From Atherix ibis (lineage: Eukaryota > Arthropoda > Insecta > Diptera > Athericidae), in assembly GCA_958298945.1 (NCBI GenBank), contig OY282606.1, positions 76,557,622 to 76,621,621 on the forward strand: a stretch of DNA of 64,000 bases. Direction: 5' to 3'. The stretch's first letter is position 1; every line of letters begins with the position of its first letter. Position numbers and translations under genes: made by a program. This document shows, piece by piece, positions 1 through 10,096 of the stretch. The notes under the pieces are model-generated. The model made no database searches and had not been told where the DNA came from. It saw only the letters and a list, made by a program, of their open reading frames with translations.

Positions 1-939
1 ATGTAAAAAAAGCCTGAAACATTGAAAATTTATTATCGCGTCTAATTTTCGTTCGAATCATTTCGTTAGCCAGCTTCCGGAATCTACGCAACACCTTCGA
101 CTATTAAGCATGGTAGGCCGATGTTAAATTTTTCGGTAATTAAAAAAAAATATAAAAATCCAAAAAAAAACTATCCAAACGATTGATAGTAGAGTCGCTC
201 CGATCATCTCTAATAAGGCAATTTACATTCCGAAATGCTCATTCCAAACTTGTCTCCGATCGCAACGCTCCATTATAAATGCTCACCTGTTCGATCATTC
301 GAGTTTCGTATAAAAATTTGAATTGATTTTTCTATTTTTAATTAACTTTAAAGATTACTAGTCAACGGCAATTGGATAAAAGGTTGTAGATAATCAGAAT
401 TCTCATAAAAATTGTTCTTATAAAAGCAGATCATTACTCCGCTTAGGATTAAGTCCGAGGACGATGGGAATTTCTTTTTTGAAAAGTTTCAATTTAGTAG
501 CAGTGAACAGTTTTGCTCGTTAATTGATTTGGTGATTTTTTCCCACAATAAGTAAAAGTGTTCCTTTATTTTATGGGAAATCATACACTTACTATGATGA
601 GAAGATAATTTCTGTTCTGGAATTGTACGAGTTTTCAGAGAAAAATGAATCACTCTAAAGTCCCTTACAGAAGATATGATGGAAAAAACGGTGTAATAAA
701 AATTGTTTTGAAGGATTAGAATCTATTAGAATTAGACGCTTATTCGAAAGAAGTCGATATGCAATCAAGTTAATTGAAATTTGCTAATCAGAATTGTCCC
801 AAATTATCCGGTTATTAAGGTAAAAAAATTATCGCAATTATCGGTATAAAAGAAAATATCTAAAATTTTTTTGGGATATTGGAAGGGACAGAAAGGTATT
901 AAAATTTTGATAAAAAATGCCTGAAGTTCTACAGGAATA
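1..939. other. No gene recognised
   Basis: AT-rich sequence. Six-frame reading gives only short open frames without recognisable motifs. I see no repeat that recurs elsewhere in the window. Confidence 0.5.
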
Positions 940-1294
940 TAGCCAATGCCGACCATACTCAGAGAGTACATGTTTATGCTGGGCATGTCTGTCGCTAGCT
1001 TTATGCGAAAATTGCGGTGGGTCGGTGTTCGAAGTCTTAGCAGAGATGTGCTCTCACCACCACCATAACCAGATAAAGTCATGCCGGAACATATAGGAGT
1101 TAATGGAGACATTTAAAAGTGTTAATTCTCCATGGGAGGGAAAAAGAAGAAACAAGAAAGAATGGTGGAAACTAATAAATAATTACAAAAAAAAAACCAA
1201 AAAACTTCAATATCTAGGCAAAAGGGAAGGAATAAGAGTTGTGAGGAAAGGTATAAAAATTGAGAAGGTTAAGATTTGTCGAAAAGAAAATATA

Positions 1295-2101
1295 TTGGGT
1301 TTCCGGTAAGTAATTTCGTTTCATTACGAAATTACTTTCCGAACAATCCAGAAGTGTTTTTATTGGCCTTTTTTCTTTAAGTGAATCATTCAATTTGTTC
1401 AATTGATGATAGTACACTTCAGAATTGATCGTTGTTGCAGAAGCTCAAAATAAACGATTCCTTTGAAATTCCACCAAACAGATAGCATAACCTTTTTTTG
1501 ATTAATATTGGCTTTCGAAGTGGTTTGAGCCGGTTAATCTTTTCTGCTACAGGATATTTTGCGCTTAACATTGTTGTAGACAACCCATTTCTCGTTCCCA
1601 GTGATGATACGCTTAAAAAAAAAATCATTTTCTTGGCGTTTGAGAAGCATATCAAAAACGTCAATGTAACGGCACAAATTTTTTTCCGTAAGAAGATGAG
1701 GACCCATACGTCACGAGTTGTCTTCATCAGATTCAACCGGCCTAACAAGAACGTGGTGCATCTTCGAGATCAAAGTTGGCGAATCGAAATTTTGCAAACC
1801 AGTTTTGGTACTGGCGCTCACTTAACACATCTTCTCCATATACATCGGATAATTTTTTTCTTGCTTGAACAGCATTTTTATCTTTTTTATACAATAGTAA
1901 AAAAGTAAAATATGCCGAAAATGCTATTTTTCACTTCCCATATTTAAAAGGGTATCAACCAAAAACTACTGTACAGAATCAATCGAATTTTTTCACAAGC
2001 AAGCCTTGCTATGTCAGCTGTCAAAATACATACACAATTGTGAAAAAATACAATTAAGTCCTCTGTTAGGAAACTACGAAATTACTTTCCGAACAACCCA
2101 A
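1295..2101 (-). mobile_element. Internally deleted mariner (lineage 1) with TIRs and TA target duplication
   Basis: The outer ends are inverted repeats: TTGGGTTTCCGGTAAGTAAT at the left and the complement of TTGGGTTGTTCGGAAAGTAA at the right. TA dinucleotides flank both sides (1293-1294 and 2102-2103). The 807-bp length is short against about 1.3 kb for a complete mariner. The interior carries a transposase remnant on the minus strand. The left end is abnormal: just inside the TIR, at 1327-1350, a second TIR copy lies in the opposite orientation, so 1308-1337 folds into a hairpin. Confidence 0.85.
1355..1905 (-). pseudogene. Mariner transposase remnant, C-terminal third deleted
   Basis: Read on the minus strand with several frameshifts, this gives the N-terminal helix-turn-helix region near 1900-1740. 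It then gives the segment before the first catalytic Asp, a block resembling KWVVYNNVKRK, a TTSKANI-QKKVML-WW--KGIV-FELL block, and finally HQLNKLNDSLKEKRP. After that the sequence runs directly into the terminal repeat. The second and third catalytic Asp segments (HDNARPH and PYSPDLAPSD in the family) are missing, so it cannot encode an active transposase. It is typical of decayed mariners; the subfamily cannot be assigned by eye. Confidence 0.85.
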
Positions 2102-2290
2102 TATATAAAAAAATGAAAAAGCTATTAACAAATAAAAAAAAAATAAAAAAACCCAAGAAGAAATAAAAATGACTGAAGCCGACCGTCGACGTTGGCTGGA
2201 GAGATTTAGCTGATCCTTCTCTATCTGGCCTATCCCCAAGTCCGCCCTATGGCACTTTGTGTGCGAGGCTCCTTAGACATAAAGCCATTT

Positions 2291-2760
2291 GTGAACCTAT
2301 TAGTAACAGGTAGTTAAAATTGATAAAGGATGTTGTTTTGTTTTAGAAAGCTAAAAAGCGAACTTGAAAATATATTACAGTTTGGGAATTTATTGAAAGC
2401 CATTGTTTTTGCATAGAGCGAGGGTACTTTTTTATGGAACATTTTCGCAGATTATTAAAAAGTTTATTAAAATTGGGATATTACAAATTACCAAAATGAG
2501 CTTCCGTAGACAATACTTGATTAAAAAATAGACTAATCAGTATAGAGAAATAGATTAGCTAAATTTGAAAAGATAATAAGAAAGATTATATGGGGAAAAA
2601 GAAATCCATTATTTTTTCGCTAGATGGCTGTAGTGATATACCTCTCGTAAAGTAACGATCGAATAAGTTCAAATTTGTGTTTATTGGAAAAGTGATATTT
2701 TGTACTAAAAAAATTCTTTTAGAGTTTTTTGATTGTCAATTCAGTTGTGAGTTATAGGGT
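2291..2760. other. No gene recognised; probable 5' part of the following mariner
   Basis: No coding match. The last part (about 2650-2760) probably contains the 5' end of the mariner that follows. I could not define a terminal inverted repeat pair for that element. Confidence 0.35.
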
Positions 2761-2764
2761 ATAA

Positions 2765-3740
2765 AAGATGGAAATATAGCAGACAAAGAGAAAATTCGGT
2801 ATATTTTACAATTGTGCTTTAATCAGGCGGCTGAAATTGTGAATGGTGCTTATGATCCCGATAGTGTCACATCGAATTATGCGCAATTTTGGTTTCGTCG
2901 ATTCCATTCCGGTATTTTCGATGTTAAAGATAAGTAGTCACCGAAAATGTTCACAAAATCACGCAAATGATCGAAGTAGGCTGGCATGTTAACAGTCGTA
3001 GTATTGCATAGGAGCAAAAGATCGGCCACAAAACAGTTTTAAGCCATCTACATAGAGCTGGATTCAAAAATAAGCTTGGTATTTGGGTGCCAAACGAATA
3101 GACGCAAAAAAACTTGATGAATCGAATTTCCATCTGCAAAGCCTTGGACAAACAGAACGAAATCGACACATTTCTGAAACGGATTATAACTGGAGATGAA
3201 TAATGGGTTACATACGACAATATTGTGTAAAAACAAGTGCGGTCACAGCGAGCGCGGTGATGCGGCTCTATCAGTAGCTAAACCAGGTCTAACGGCCAGG
3301 ATGGTTTTACTATGCATTTGTTGGGAATGGAAAGGAATCATCTACTATGAGCAACTATCATATGGCCGAACACTAACTTTGGACTACTACTAACAACAAT
3401 TAGACCATTTAAAGCTAGCGATTGATCAGAAACGGCCAAAATTGGCCACCAGAAGAGATGTTGTGTCGCATCAGGATAACGTCAGGCCACACATATCTAT
3501 AGTGACTTTCCAGAAACTCCGGGAGCTTGGTTTGGAAGTTTTGATAATCTTCCAAGCGAATACTATCTTTTTTATGCTTGCAAAACGTCCTTAGTGATAA
3601 GAAATTGGTATCACGAGAATGTTGTGAAAATCGCTTAGTCGAATTTTCTGCCAATAGGAACCAGGGATTCTACGAGAAAGGCATTATGGAGTTTCCTTTA
3701 AAACTGGCAACAAATTTTAAAACAAAATCCCATCTATGTT
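2765..3740 (+). pseudogene. Decayed mariner transposase (lineage 2)
   Basis: The plus strand reads as a nearly co-linear mariner transposase with many stops and frameshifts. It has a DKEKIRYILQ N-terminus, QFWFRRFHSGIFDVKD for the first helix-turn-helix, then TGDE*WVTYDN with a stop directly after the first catalytic Asp motif. KPGLTARMVLLCI and GIIYYEQL blocks follow, then HQDNVRPHIS carrying the second catalytic Asp. The third catalytic region is reduced to LPSEYYLF: the conserved HPPYSPDL stretch is deleted and the Asp is replaced by Glu. The end resembles NQGFYEKGIM. It is inactive and old. No clear TIRs or target duplication were found, so the element boundary is approximate. Confidence 0.88.
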
Positions 3741-4014
3741 AAATAAAGGATTTCTTTCTCCCCAAATTAATATAATTAAAAATTGAGCAGTCCTGAAATA
3801 AGTTTAAACAAAGTCCTCGAAACATATTCGAAATTAATTTGATATTAATCAGAAAAATAGCAGGAAAGTTATAGATAATTTGTTAATAAAGATTAAATAG
3901 CCAAAAAGTCAACAATATTTTCAACTGTTAAGTAAAAAAATGCCCTTTTAACGATACTGATTTCAGTCAGAACTGTTTAAATATTGCAATAACAAAATTT
4001 GTTAATAAATAACT
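3741..4014. other. No gene recognised
   Basis: AT-rich spacer between the mariner remnant and the RTE-like LINE 3' tail. Nothing recognisable. Confidence 0.4.
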
Positions 4015-4034
4015 TCTCTTCTTCTTCTTCTTCA
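4015..4034 (-). repeat. (GAA)n microsatellite forming the LINE 3' tail
   Basis: On the plus strand this is a CTTCTTCTT run; read from the LINE strand it is GAA repeats that overlap the LINE stop codon. Short tandem 3' tails are known for the RTE clade. Confidence 0.75.
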
Positions 4035-4860
4035 GACTGTTTTAGTCCACCCGTGAACATAGGCCTCTTACAATTTTTTCCATGATGTCCTCTCTTGCGC
4101 TGTTTGCATCCAATTTTTCCCCGTATGCCATTGGATATCATCCCTCCATCTTGCTTGGGCTCTCCCGACACTTCTCTTCGAATCTCTAGGTCTCCATTGC
4201 ATAATCTTTTTGGTACAATTGAGATCATCCCTCGCCATGTGTCCTGCTCATCTCCATTTTAGACTCGTAATACATTATACCACATCAGCGATTCTTGTTT
4301 TAATGACAAATTCTTCGTTGCGAATATGATCATGCAAGCTGACCCTAGCATAAACCTTTCCATCGCTTGCTGATAAACTCTGAGTCTGTTTATACTATTT
4401 ACTGTGAGTGTCGTAGTTTTGAGCCCATAGGTTGTAGCAGGGAGGATACACATGACATAGACATTCCTTCTCAGAGTCATGGGTATCTTTTTGTCTCTAA
4501 TTATATATCTGAGCTTACCAAAAGTTACCCGAGATAAGCTAATCCTCTAGTAATTCATAATTTTGGTTTTATGAAGATTCATTCTTAGTCGAACCGAACC
4601 AGAGCTTTCTTCCAGCTCCTGCAAGATTATTTCAAGTTCTTTGGTGTCACATCTACTAGAACGATGTTATCGATAAAGCGTAAGACTATCTAGAGTCCAT
4701 ATAGTTTTTATCCATTGCTCCTCGTATGGCCCATGTCTCGATGGAGTCAAAAGTTTTCTGGTAGTCTAAAAATACAAGATGAAATGGAGTGTTGTATTTA
4801 GTATATTTCTCTATCAAGATAGGCAACGATTGAATGTGATCGTGCTTAATAAATAACATT
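4015..4860 (-). mobile_element. RTE/BovB-type non-LTR retrotransposon, 3' end, degenerate
   Basis: Minus-strand translation gives, in order, an RT domain-A-like block with LVFLDYQKTFDS (near 4780), a FIDDIVL-like block corresponding to the catalytic F/Y-x-DD box (about 4660, after a deletion), CILPATTYGLKTTTLT, a RVYQQAMERFMLG block (near 4370) and the C-terminal SVGRAQARWRDDI and NWMQTAQER blocks. The frame ends in GWTKTV plus stop at 4034-4032. That order and ending are characteristic of RTE-clade LINEs. Frameshifts and a deletion between RT domains A and C inactivate it. The stop is followed at once by a (GAA)n-type tail, as expected for RTE 3' ends. 5' truncation near 4860 is typical of target-primed reverse transcription. 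Confidence 0.85.
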
Positions 4861-5114
4861 CTCTTTTTTACAGGTAGACCAATTTTTAAAAAGTACTATT
4901 TGCAAAAATTTTTTGTTTGTGAACGTGGTTTGCGGAAAATTTTCTACAACGCTGTAAATGTCTACTGATCTCTACAGCATATAGAATTTTTACTTAATAA
5001 AACTCACTTCCCTTTTCTTCAAATATGAGTCCTCATAGAACCACCATCGGCATTCCTTCATGAAGAGTAGACTAACATAAAGTGTATTATCCCATTTAGG
5101 CTGCAGGATTCCTG
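4861..5114. other. No gene recognised; probable R1 3' untranslated sequence at the right
   Basis: No open frame with family resemblance. The right end may be the 3' UTR of the neighbouring minus-strand R1 remnant, but this cannot be shown from the sequence. Confidence 0.3.
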
Positions 5115-5925
5115 TTGCTCAATCAATCTTCCCGGCGCATATTATTTATTACTCGGGATACGTTGTCCGCTATTACACCCCAGCATGCCTGCGATGTTAT
5201 CATTTGTGTGATGATGCGCTTCTGGATCAGTCGTCTATCAATGTTTCACTTCCTCTTTTTCTCCGGTAAAGCACTGATTATGGAAAAAGACATGCCATGC
5301 TCCGAATCCTCGATTGTGGGCCAACAAGTCGGGCATATTGCATCAACGTCTACCTTCAGGCGATAAAGATATGTTCTGAAGCACCCATGTCTTTTTAGAA
5401 ATTGGGCGATATAAGGGTCCACTTCTCCATAGCCGCTTCTATCCCATGTGGCTGTACCAGTAATGAGAAAATGCATCCATCTTTCTTTAATTGATAAACC
5501 CCGGTGTTGTTGCCATATCTCCAATGTCTTTTTTTGTTCCTCCCAGCTGACGGGGACCCGATAGATTTTATTTTCCTCCGGTCGTTGATGATATATTCTG
5601 TCTCTTTCATCTGCCAAAAGCTTGATTGGCGGCATGTTAGCGATATCATAGATAGTGTCATGCAAACAATGAATTTTCAGGTATTGTAGCGATGGTCACT
5701 AATCGTGGGAGTAATAGACGTCTAAACTTACCTGCTGGTCACTAGTACTGTACCGGATAATGTAAGCTGTATCATATGCAGTTTGGGTGATACGAGTATC
5801 ATCTATGAATTTACCGACAGCGATCGTCGTAGTGTCATCCTCAAAACCAACCGAAGTTACCCCTTAAAGCATCAGAAGTTTAAGGAGCTCATCATACATA
5901 ATATTAACGAGTTCGGGAGTTCTGC
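5115..5925 (-). mobile_element. R1-clade LINE remnant, RT fragment joined to C-terminal domain
   Basis: The minus strand from about 5925 to 5740 reads as RT motif C with flanks: LKGVTSVGFEDD followed by AVGKFIDDTRITQTA. Here the expected FADD box appears as FEDD. A deletion near 5700 joins this to the C-terminal region: PPIKLLADERDRIYHQRP, a block with RWMHFLITGTATWDRSGYG, AQFLKRHGCFRTYLYRLKV and a CPTCWPTIEDSEHG zinc-knuckle-like motif. The last 139 residues (5665-5246) are open without stops. R1-type elements are best known from arthropods, where full copies sit in 28S rDNA; this is a dispersed, broken copy. Confidence 0.85.
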
Positions 5926-6189
5926 TATTTGCAACCATAAATAATGACAACATTGCAGAAAAACGAAATTTCTTGATGTGATTAAGCTGATATCATCACC
6001 TTTCTATAAATTTTTAAAGCACCTACGATAAGCTTTTAAGTCTGAGTAAAGCTGTCTATAAATAAGAACAGTCAAATTACTTTCGACACCAATCAATAAA
6101 AATAATGGCGTCTGTCGAGAGGACACACTTTTGTATGTTCCCTACTACCTAGTCCTGGAAAAGTGATTTATGACTCAGAATTTGGCATG

Positions 6190-6630
6190 AGGGGTATTAT
6201 GTGTTGATCGTAAAGAGCACTACGAAAGGCATTTACAAAAATTTAGTCGCTGGTAAAAATCTTAAGCTACAAATTAATGAATGCAAAATAAAGTTTAGGG
6301 TGGCAGCATTGGCATCGAAGATAGGACTAACTAGTACTAATCGCATGCAGATAGGAGACTATACCTTCCCAAGATTTAAATCTTTTAAGTATCAAGGGTC
6401 AACGACGGGAGCTAACCGAACCTTTTTTAGTAAATCTAAATAATTTGGCCCAAAAATTCAAAGTCCTTAGCTATTCGAGGAAAAGATCTTTCGAAGAATC
6501 CTTGGAACACCTCTTATGAGAATAGGTAATTGCGCAGCCTCTTTAATGATGGGGCACTACCACGACTACCGGTAGGATGGACACTTAATCCGTCTGGATG
6601 AGGAAATCTCACATGGAAAGTCTATAGTGG
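6190..6630 (+). mobile_element. Fragment of a LINE reverse transcriptase C-terminal region
   Basis: The plus strand reads NLKLQINECKIKF, then MQIGDYTFPRFKSFKYQG, which matches the generic LINE RT pattern G-LQINE-KTK ... I-IGDY-FE-V--F-YLG. After a frameshift it gives EKIFRRILGTP near 6480 and a DGHLIRLDEE stretch resembling the RWLGH box. It differs in sequence from the R1 and RTE copies next to it, so it is a separate insertion. The clade is uncertain. It is degenerate with no intact domain. Confidence 0.65.
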
Positions 6631-6639
6631 CGTCATTTT

Positions 6640-7660
6640 TAGAAGGCGAATTAAACGCTGCCTTTAATAGAGCGATGCTGATAGCCAAAAGAGTAGAAAC
6701 ATGTTAAGATTGTCGCAGTTTTAGATTGTCGAAAAACTGCGGTATAAAACCGAGGCTTATGGAGCTAGCATTTGTCTAGACCACCGCTTACGATTACACA
6801 TATGATGATAATTGTTGGGTTAAGAATTGAGGTCTTCGAAGTATTTAATTTTTTTAGTACACAGCTGATATTATGTAACTAATAAAAGAAAAATTAAATT
6901 AAAATTAAATCGTTTTTAAAAAATTTATAAAAATAAGTAAATCTATAATTTTTTACCTTCGTATTGAACAATAAGATAGTGCTCTTGTCCTTATCGAAAA
7001 TACTTACTTTTCATCCCCTATTTTCATAGAAATGAAAATTCTGAAGAAAAATCTACAAAAAATGGAAATCAGATCCACCACTGACATATGTAATACAGGA
7101 AAGTAAATGATAAAATTTACTGCTTGGATTTTGAGAGCGAAGATAAAGAATTCTTTTCCGGACTAAAGAAAATGTACCGACTGGGGAAGTCCTTAAGGCT
7201 TCATGTGATTGCAGAGATTCTTCCACCCTCTTATCCCTGTTTTAGTACATTTCAGCGTTACAACAGATTTACATACGTAAACATACAAGAAGGAAAAAAC
7301 AATTTTGGATATTTTTATGTATTTATCCAAACTTGGATTCATATACACATATTCGCCGTTTTGGTAGGACAAAATCTCCTGTACTGAAGTCACGTGTCCA
7401 ATGATTTTGCTGTAGTATAAATTTTCTAGACAGTCAGTTATATAAAGAATCGGCAGGATATTCACTATCGCATCCTTTTTATCAATTAGAGAACGTGACG
7501 ATTTATAATTCTGTGACTATTTTGACTTCAGTAGCAGATCAATTTCCTTGAAAATTCCATGTTACGTCCTGCCAGCATAAGAAGGATCGTTGAAATTTTC
7601 TAATTTTTTTTTGATTGAATATAAACCTTCTGTAGACTCAGTTTTCTGTTCTTTATATTA
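6640..7660. other. No gene recognised; short inverted repeat near 6714-6741
   Basis: Contains an inverted repeat of about 9 bp (CGCAGTTTT / AAAACTGCG) that also overlaps a duplicated AGATTGTCG. Open frames at 7124-7387 (plus) and 7193-7465 (minus) overlap each other and match nothing I know; I treat them as chance. Confidence 0.4.
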
Positions 7661-7678
7661 ATTTTTAAGGGATAAAAA

Positions 7679-7885
7679 TGGCTACAGCTAACAAGCAAGA
7701 GGATGAAGTCAAAAAAACTCAATCATAAAACCCAATACGAACAAGGATTATGGTTTGAAAATTTATTACACTTGTTCGACAATGATTTCGATTTCAATAA
7801 ATTTATTTGTGGACATTTAATACACATAGTATATCATTCCCAGGAATGGTGGATTTCTGATAGAAAATTAATAGTTTTACTTCAG
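7679..7885 (+). CDS. Possible first coding exon of an unrecognised host gene (homopolymer frameshift)
   Basis: An ATG at 7679 in an AAAAATGG context starts MATANKQEDEVKK. It runs into a stop after a seven-A run at 7711-7717, while the overlapping frame from 7703 continues through QGLWFENLLHLFDNDFDF and HSQEWWISDRK to a perfect donor, CAG|GTAAGT, at 7885/7886. If the A run were one base shorter, the two frames would join into one exon with a good start and donor. This points to a sequencing or assembly indel, or to a fresh pseudogene. The aromatic, acidic composition looks like protein rather than chance AT-rich translation. I do not recognise the family. A compatible phase-0 acceptor lies at 15534/15535. 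Confidence 0.4.
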
Positions 7886-9837
7886 GTAAGTGTGTTAGGA
7901 TTTCTCTTAAACTAGCATTAGTAAGTGTTGACCCTCACGTTTGGTTTATTAAAAAAATGTATTTTATTGTTAATTTTTGGAAAGATGTAAGACATTTCTG
8001 ATTTTGTAAAAAGTATCGCGATAACATTTCTAAACTTCTTCATAAAAGAGAAAGTAAATTTACAGTCGAATAGATTTCATATATGCAGCCTAATAAATAC
8101 TATCTTAAATAATTTTCTAGCACTGTTAAAGATGGTCACTATTAATATTTCTAAAAAATCTAAGGAAAATTGAAAATTCCTTGAAATTTAGTTTTTTTTT
8201 GTGTGGACCAGTTGGGAACTATCCTTCCGGGGATGGCAGTGATGAAATTAGGCACAATATGGAATTAGAAATAAATCTAAAAATAAAGGAGCAAAAAAAA
8301 CAAATCGAATATACAATAAAAGGAGGCACACCTTAACCACATTCGATTTCATATTATGATAAGATTATTTTGTTTTCTGCCGAACATTGGATTTTGCCAT
8401 TAATATCTTCGATGTCATTTTTTTCTTCGTTGGCAAACAATAAAATTTCTTACACACCTTTGAACAGGTATTCCAGCGATAGTTACTGGTTACCATCTAT
8501 GAAACACAGCAGGAGCTAAGAATAGCAAAACGGGAAGACATGCATAAAGGAAAAAGGACTTCCATAGTAGTACAGGTCGAAAGGTAGATGATACGCACTT
8601 CAAGCAATTTATGTTGTTTGCTGATATTTTATTTTACCAAAAAAAAAAACTTTTTTTAAGAACTTATAGATTTTAAGACATATTTAAAGGGATGACTTTT
8701 CAGTTATGAGCAGCTCTATGCACTTGCTTTTAGCCATCATCATTTATCAATTATTTTCGAATAGATTTCTTCATTTATCAAATAACCATTACGTAAAATT
8801 TATCTAAAGATGAAAAAAAAAGAATTTTAACGCTATTTTTACAGTTTTATTTATTCTTTGATTCTTGAAATTCAATTTTAATACTTGGAATTTTGATCTT
8901 TTACAAAAGTGTTAATGACAGAAAACTGAAAAATAATTAATTAAAAATCTTCTAAAGAAAATATTTTGACTTTACTTGTACAAATCGATTTGTTCTACTA
9001 TTGTGGGAATATTTTTAAAAAGTTCACAAAGAACTTATTAATTTTTGTTAATGGAATTCAATTTTATAAACCTCAACATAAAATTGATTCTATTTGTAAA
9101 ATGCATAAAACTTAATAGTTTATTATAATTAAAATGCAATAATTATTGTAAAATTAAATGAAATAATAAAAAAACCTCTACCAAAATGAATCTATTCATT
9201 CCGAGATGATGAAAAAATTATTTCTGATCATCAATTTCGCTTGCGATCTTAACACAACACATTCCAACAATGTTACTCTATTGTTGATTATATTGCGTCC
9301 TCTTTGGTTGAGAGAAGAAAATACATGTTAAGAAGGAGACTTCTTAACTCAACAAATTAAATTGATATCTTCCACAATGTCATTCCCAAGTAGCAGTTAA
9401 TGCGGAGTCCTCAGAAATATATTCTATTTCAGCTGGAGTTCTACAAGACAGTACTCTTGATCCCATCTGATTTGTTATATAATACGAGTATTTATACCCA
9501 TGGCATCCCATCTGATTTTAACACTATCAGTACTACTTATGCAGACGTTATGACCATAGTCACTTCCTACACAAATCCTCATACTCGTATAGCTTCTAAT
9601 AATTTACAATCACATATCCACAATCAAATCATATCAGTTTCACTCTCTTCCAAAAGTCTACAACGTACTAAAGTGTACTTAGGATTTTACCTGTACAATA
9701 TATTAATCTGAAACGCAGATACTAAATTTAACAGACTTGAACCTAACAGACTTTAAAGGACGACTCTTTAAATTAACAATAAATAAAATTTAGCAACAAT
9801 TATTGCATATTTTATTTTTATACATCCATCTTACCTC
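7886..9837. other. No gene recognised; possible intron sequence
   Basis: AT-rich. An open frame at 9400-9711 contains two CCCATCTGATTT motifs but has no recognisable protein features. If the two candidate exons are real, this is intron. Confidence 0.35.
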
Positions 9838-10096
9838 TTACAAAATATTTCAACTGGAATCGCTTTCAGGTGCTCAATTTACCTCATTTGGATATTATTG
9901 ATAATGTCAAGTTGACGTTCTTTCAAGTGTTTCTTGATTTTAAAGAACAAAAAAAGTCATACAGATTGTGATCAGGCAAATAGAGAGGCTGGGAACCGAC
10001 AGGAATTCTTATTTCTGATAAAAACTTATTGGTAAATATGGCCATCTAATAGGGGGTATTGTCATGGTGAAGTATCCAAGTGTCTGCAATATGTGT
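9838..10096 (-). pseudogene. Mariner transposase C-terminal fragment
   Basis: The minus strand reads WILHHDNTPY, the second catalytic Asp box, with a stop soon after. Then come SQPLYLPDHNLYDFF, equivalent to the family's PPYSPDLAPxDFF box, and after a frameshift KKHLKERQLDI and EHLKAIPVEIF. Exactly 34 residues separate the two Asp residues, fitting DD34D. No TIRs were seen. It is a truncated, inactive scrap whose wording differs from the other mariner copies in the window. Confidence 0.8.

Larger units (their letters stand above)
940..2290. repeat. Dispersed repeat family A, copy 1, split by a mariner insertion
   Basis: Positions 940-1292 plus 2104-2290 match a second copy at 36750-37310. 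Shared landmarks, in order, are a motif around AGTCATGCCGGAACATATAGG (1079 onward), a later AAGGTATAAAAATTG block near 1249, an A-rich stretch ending in AATGAAAAAG, and TATCTGGCCTATCCCC-like sequence near 2223. The mariner at 1295-2101 sits inside it, so family A is older than that insertion. On the minus strand both copies share a readable PICSGMT-x-SGYGG peptide, but it contacts no family I recognise. Orientation and class are unknown; it could be an untranslated part of a LINE. Confidence 0.65.

Noticed and set aside
1498..1908. 136-codon plus-strand open frame
   Set aside because: Antisense shadow of the mariner transposase remnant read on the minus strand.
7124..7465. Overlapping 87- and 90-codon frames on opposite strands
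   Set aside because: Neither has splice signals, motifs or composition that favour it; they are mutual shadows in AT-rich DNA.
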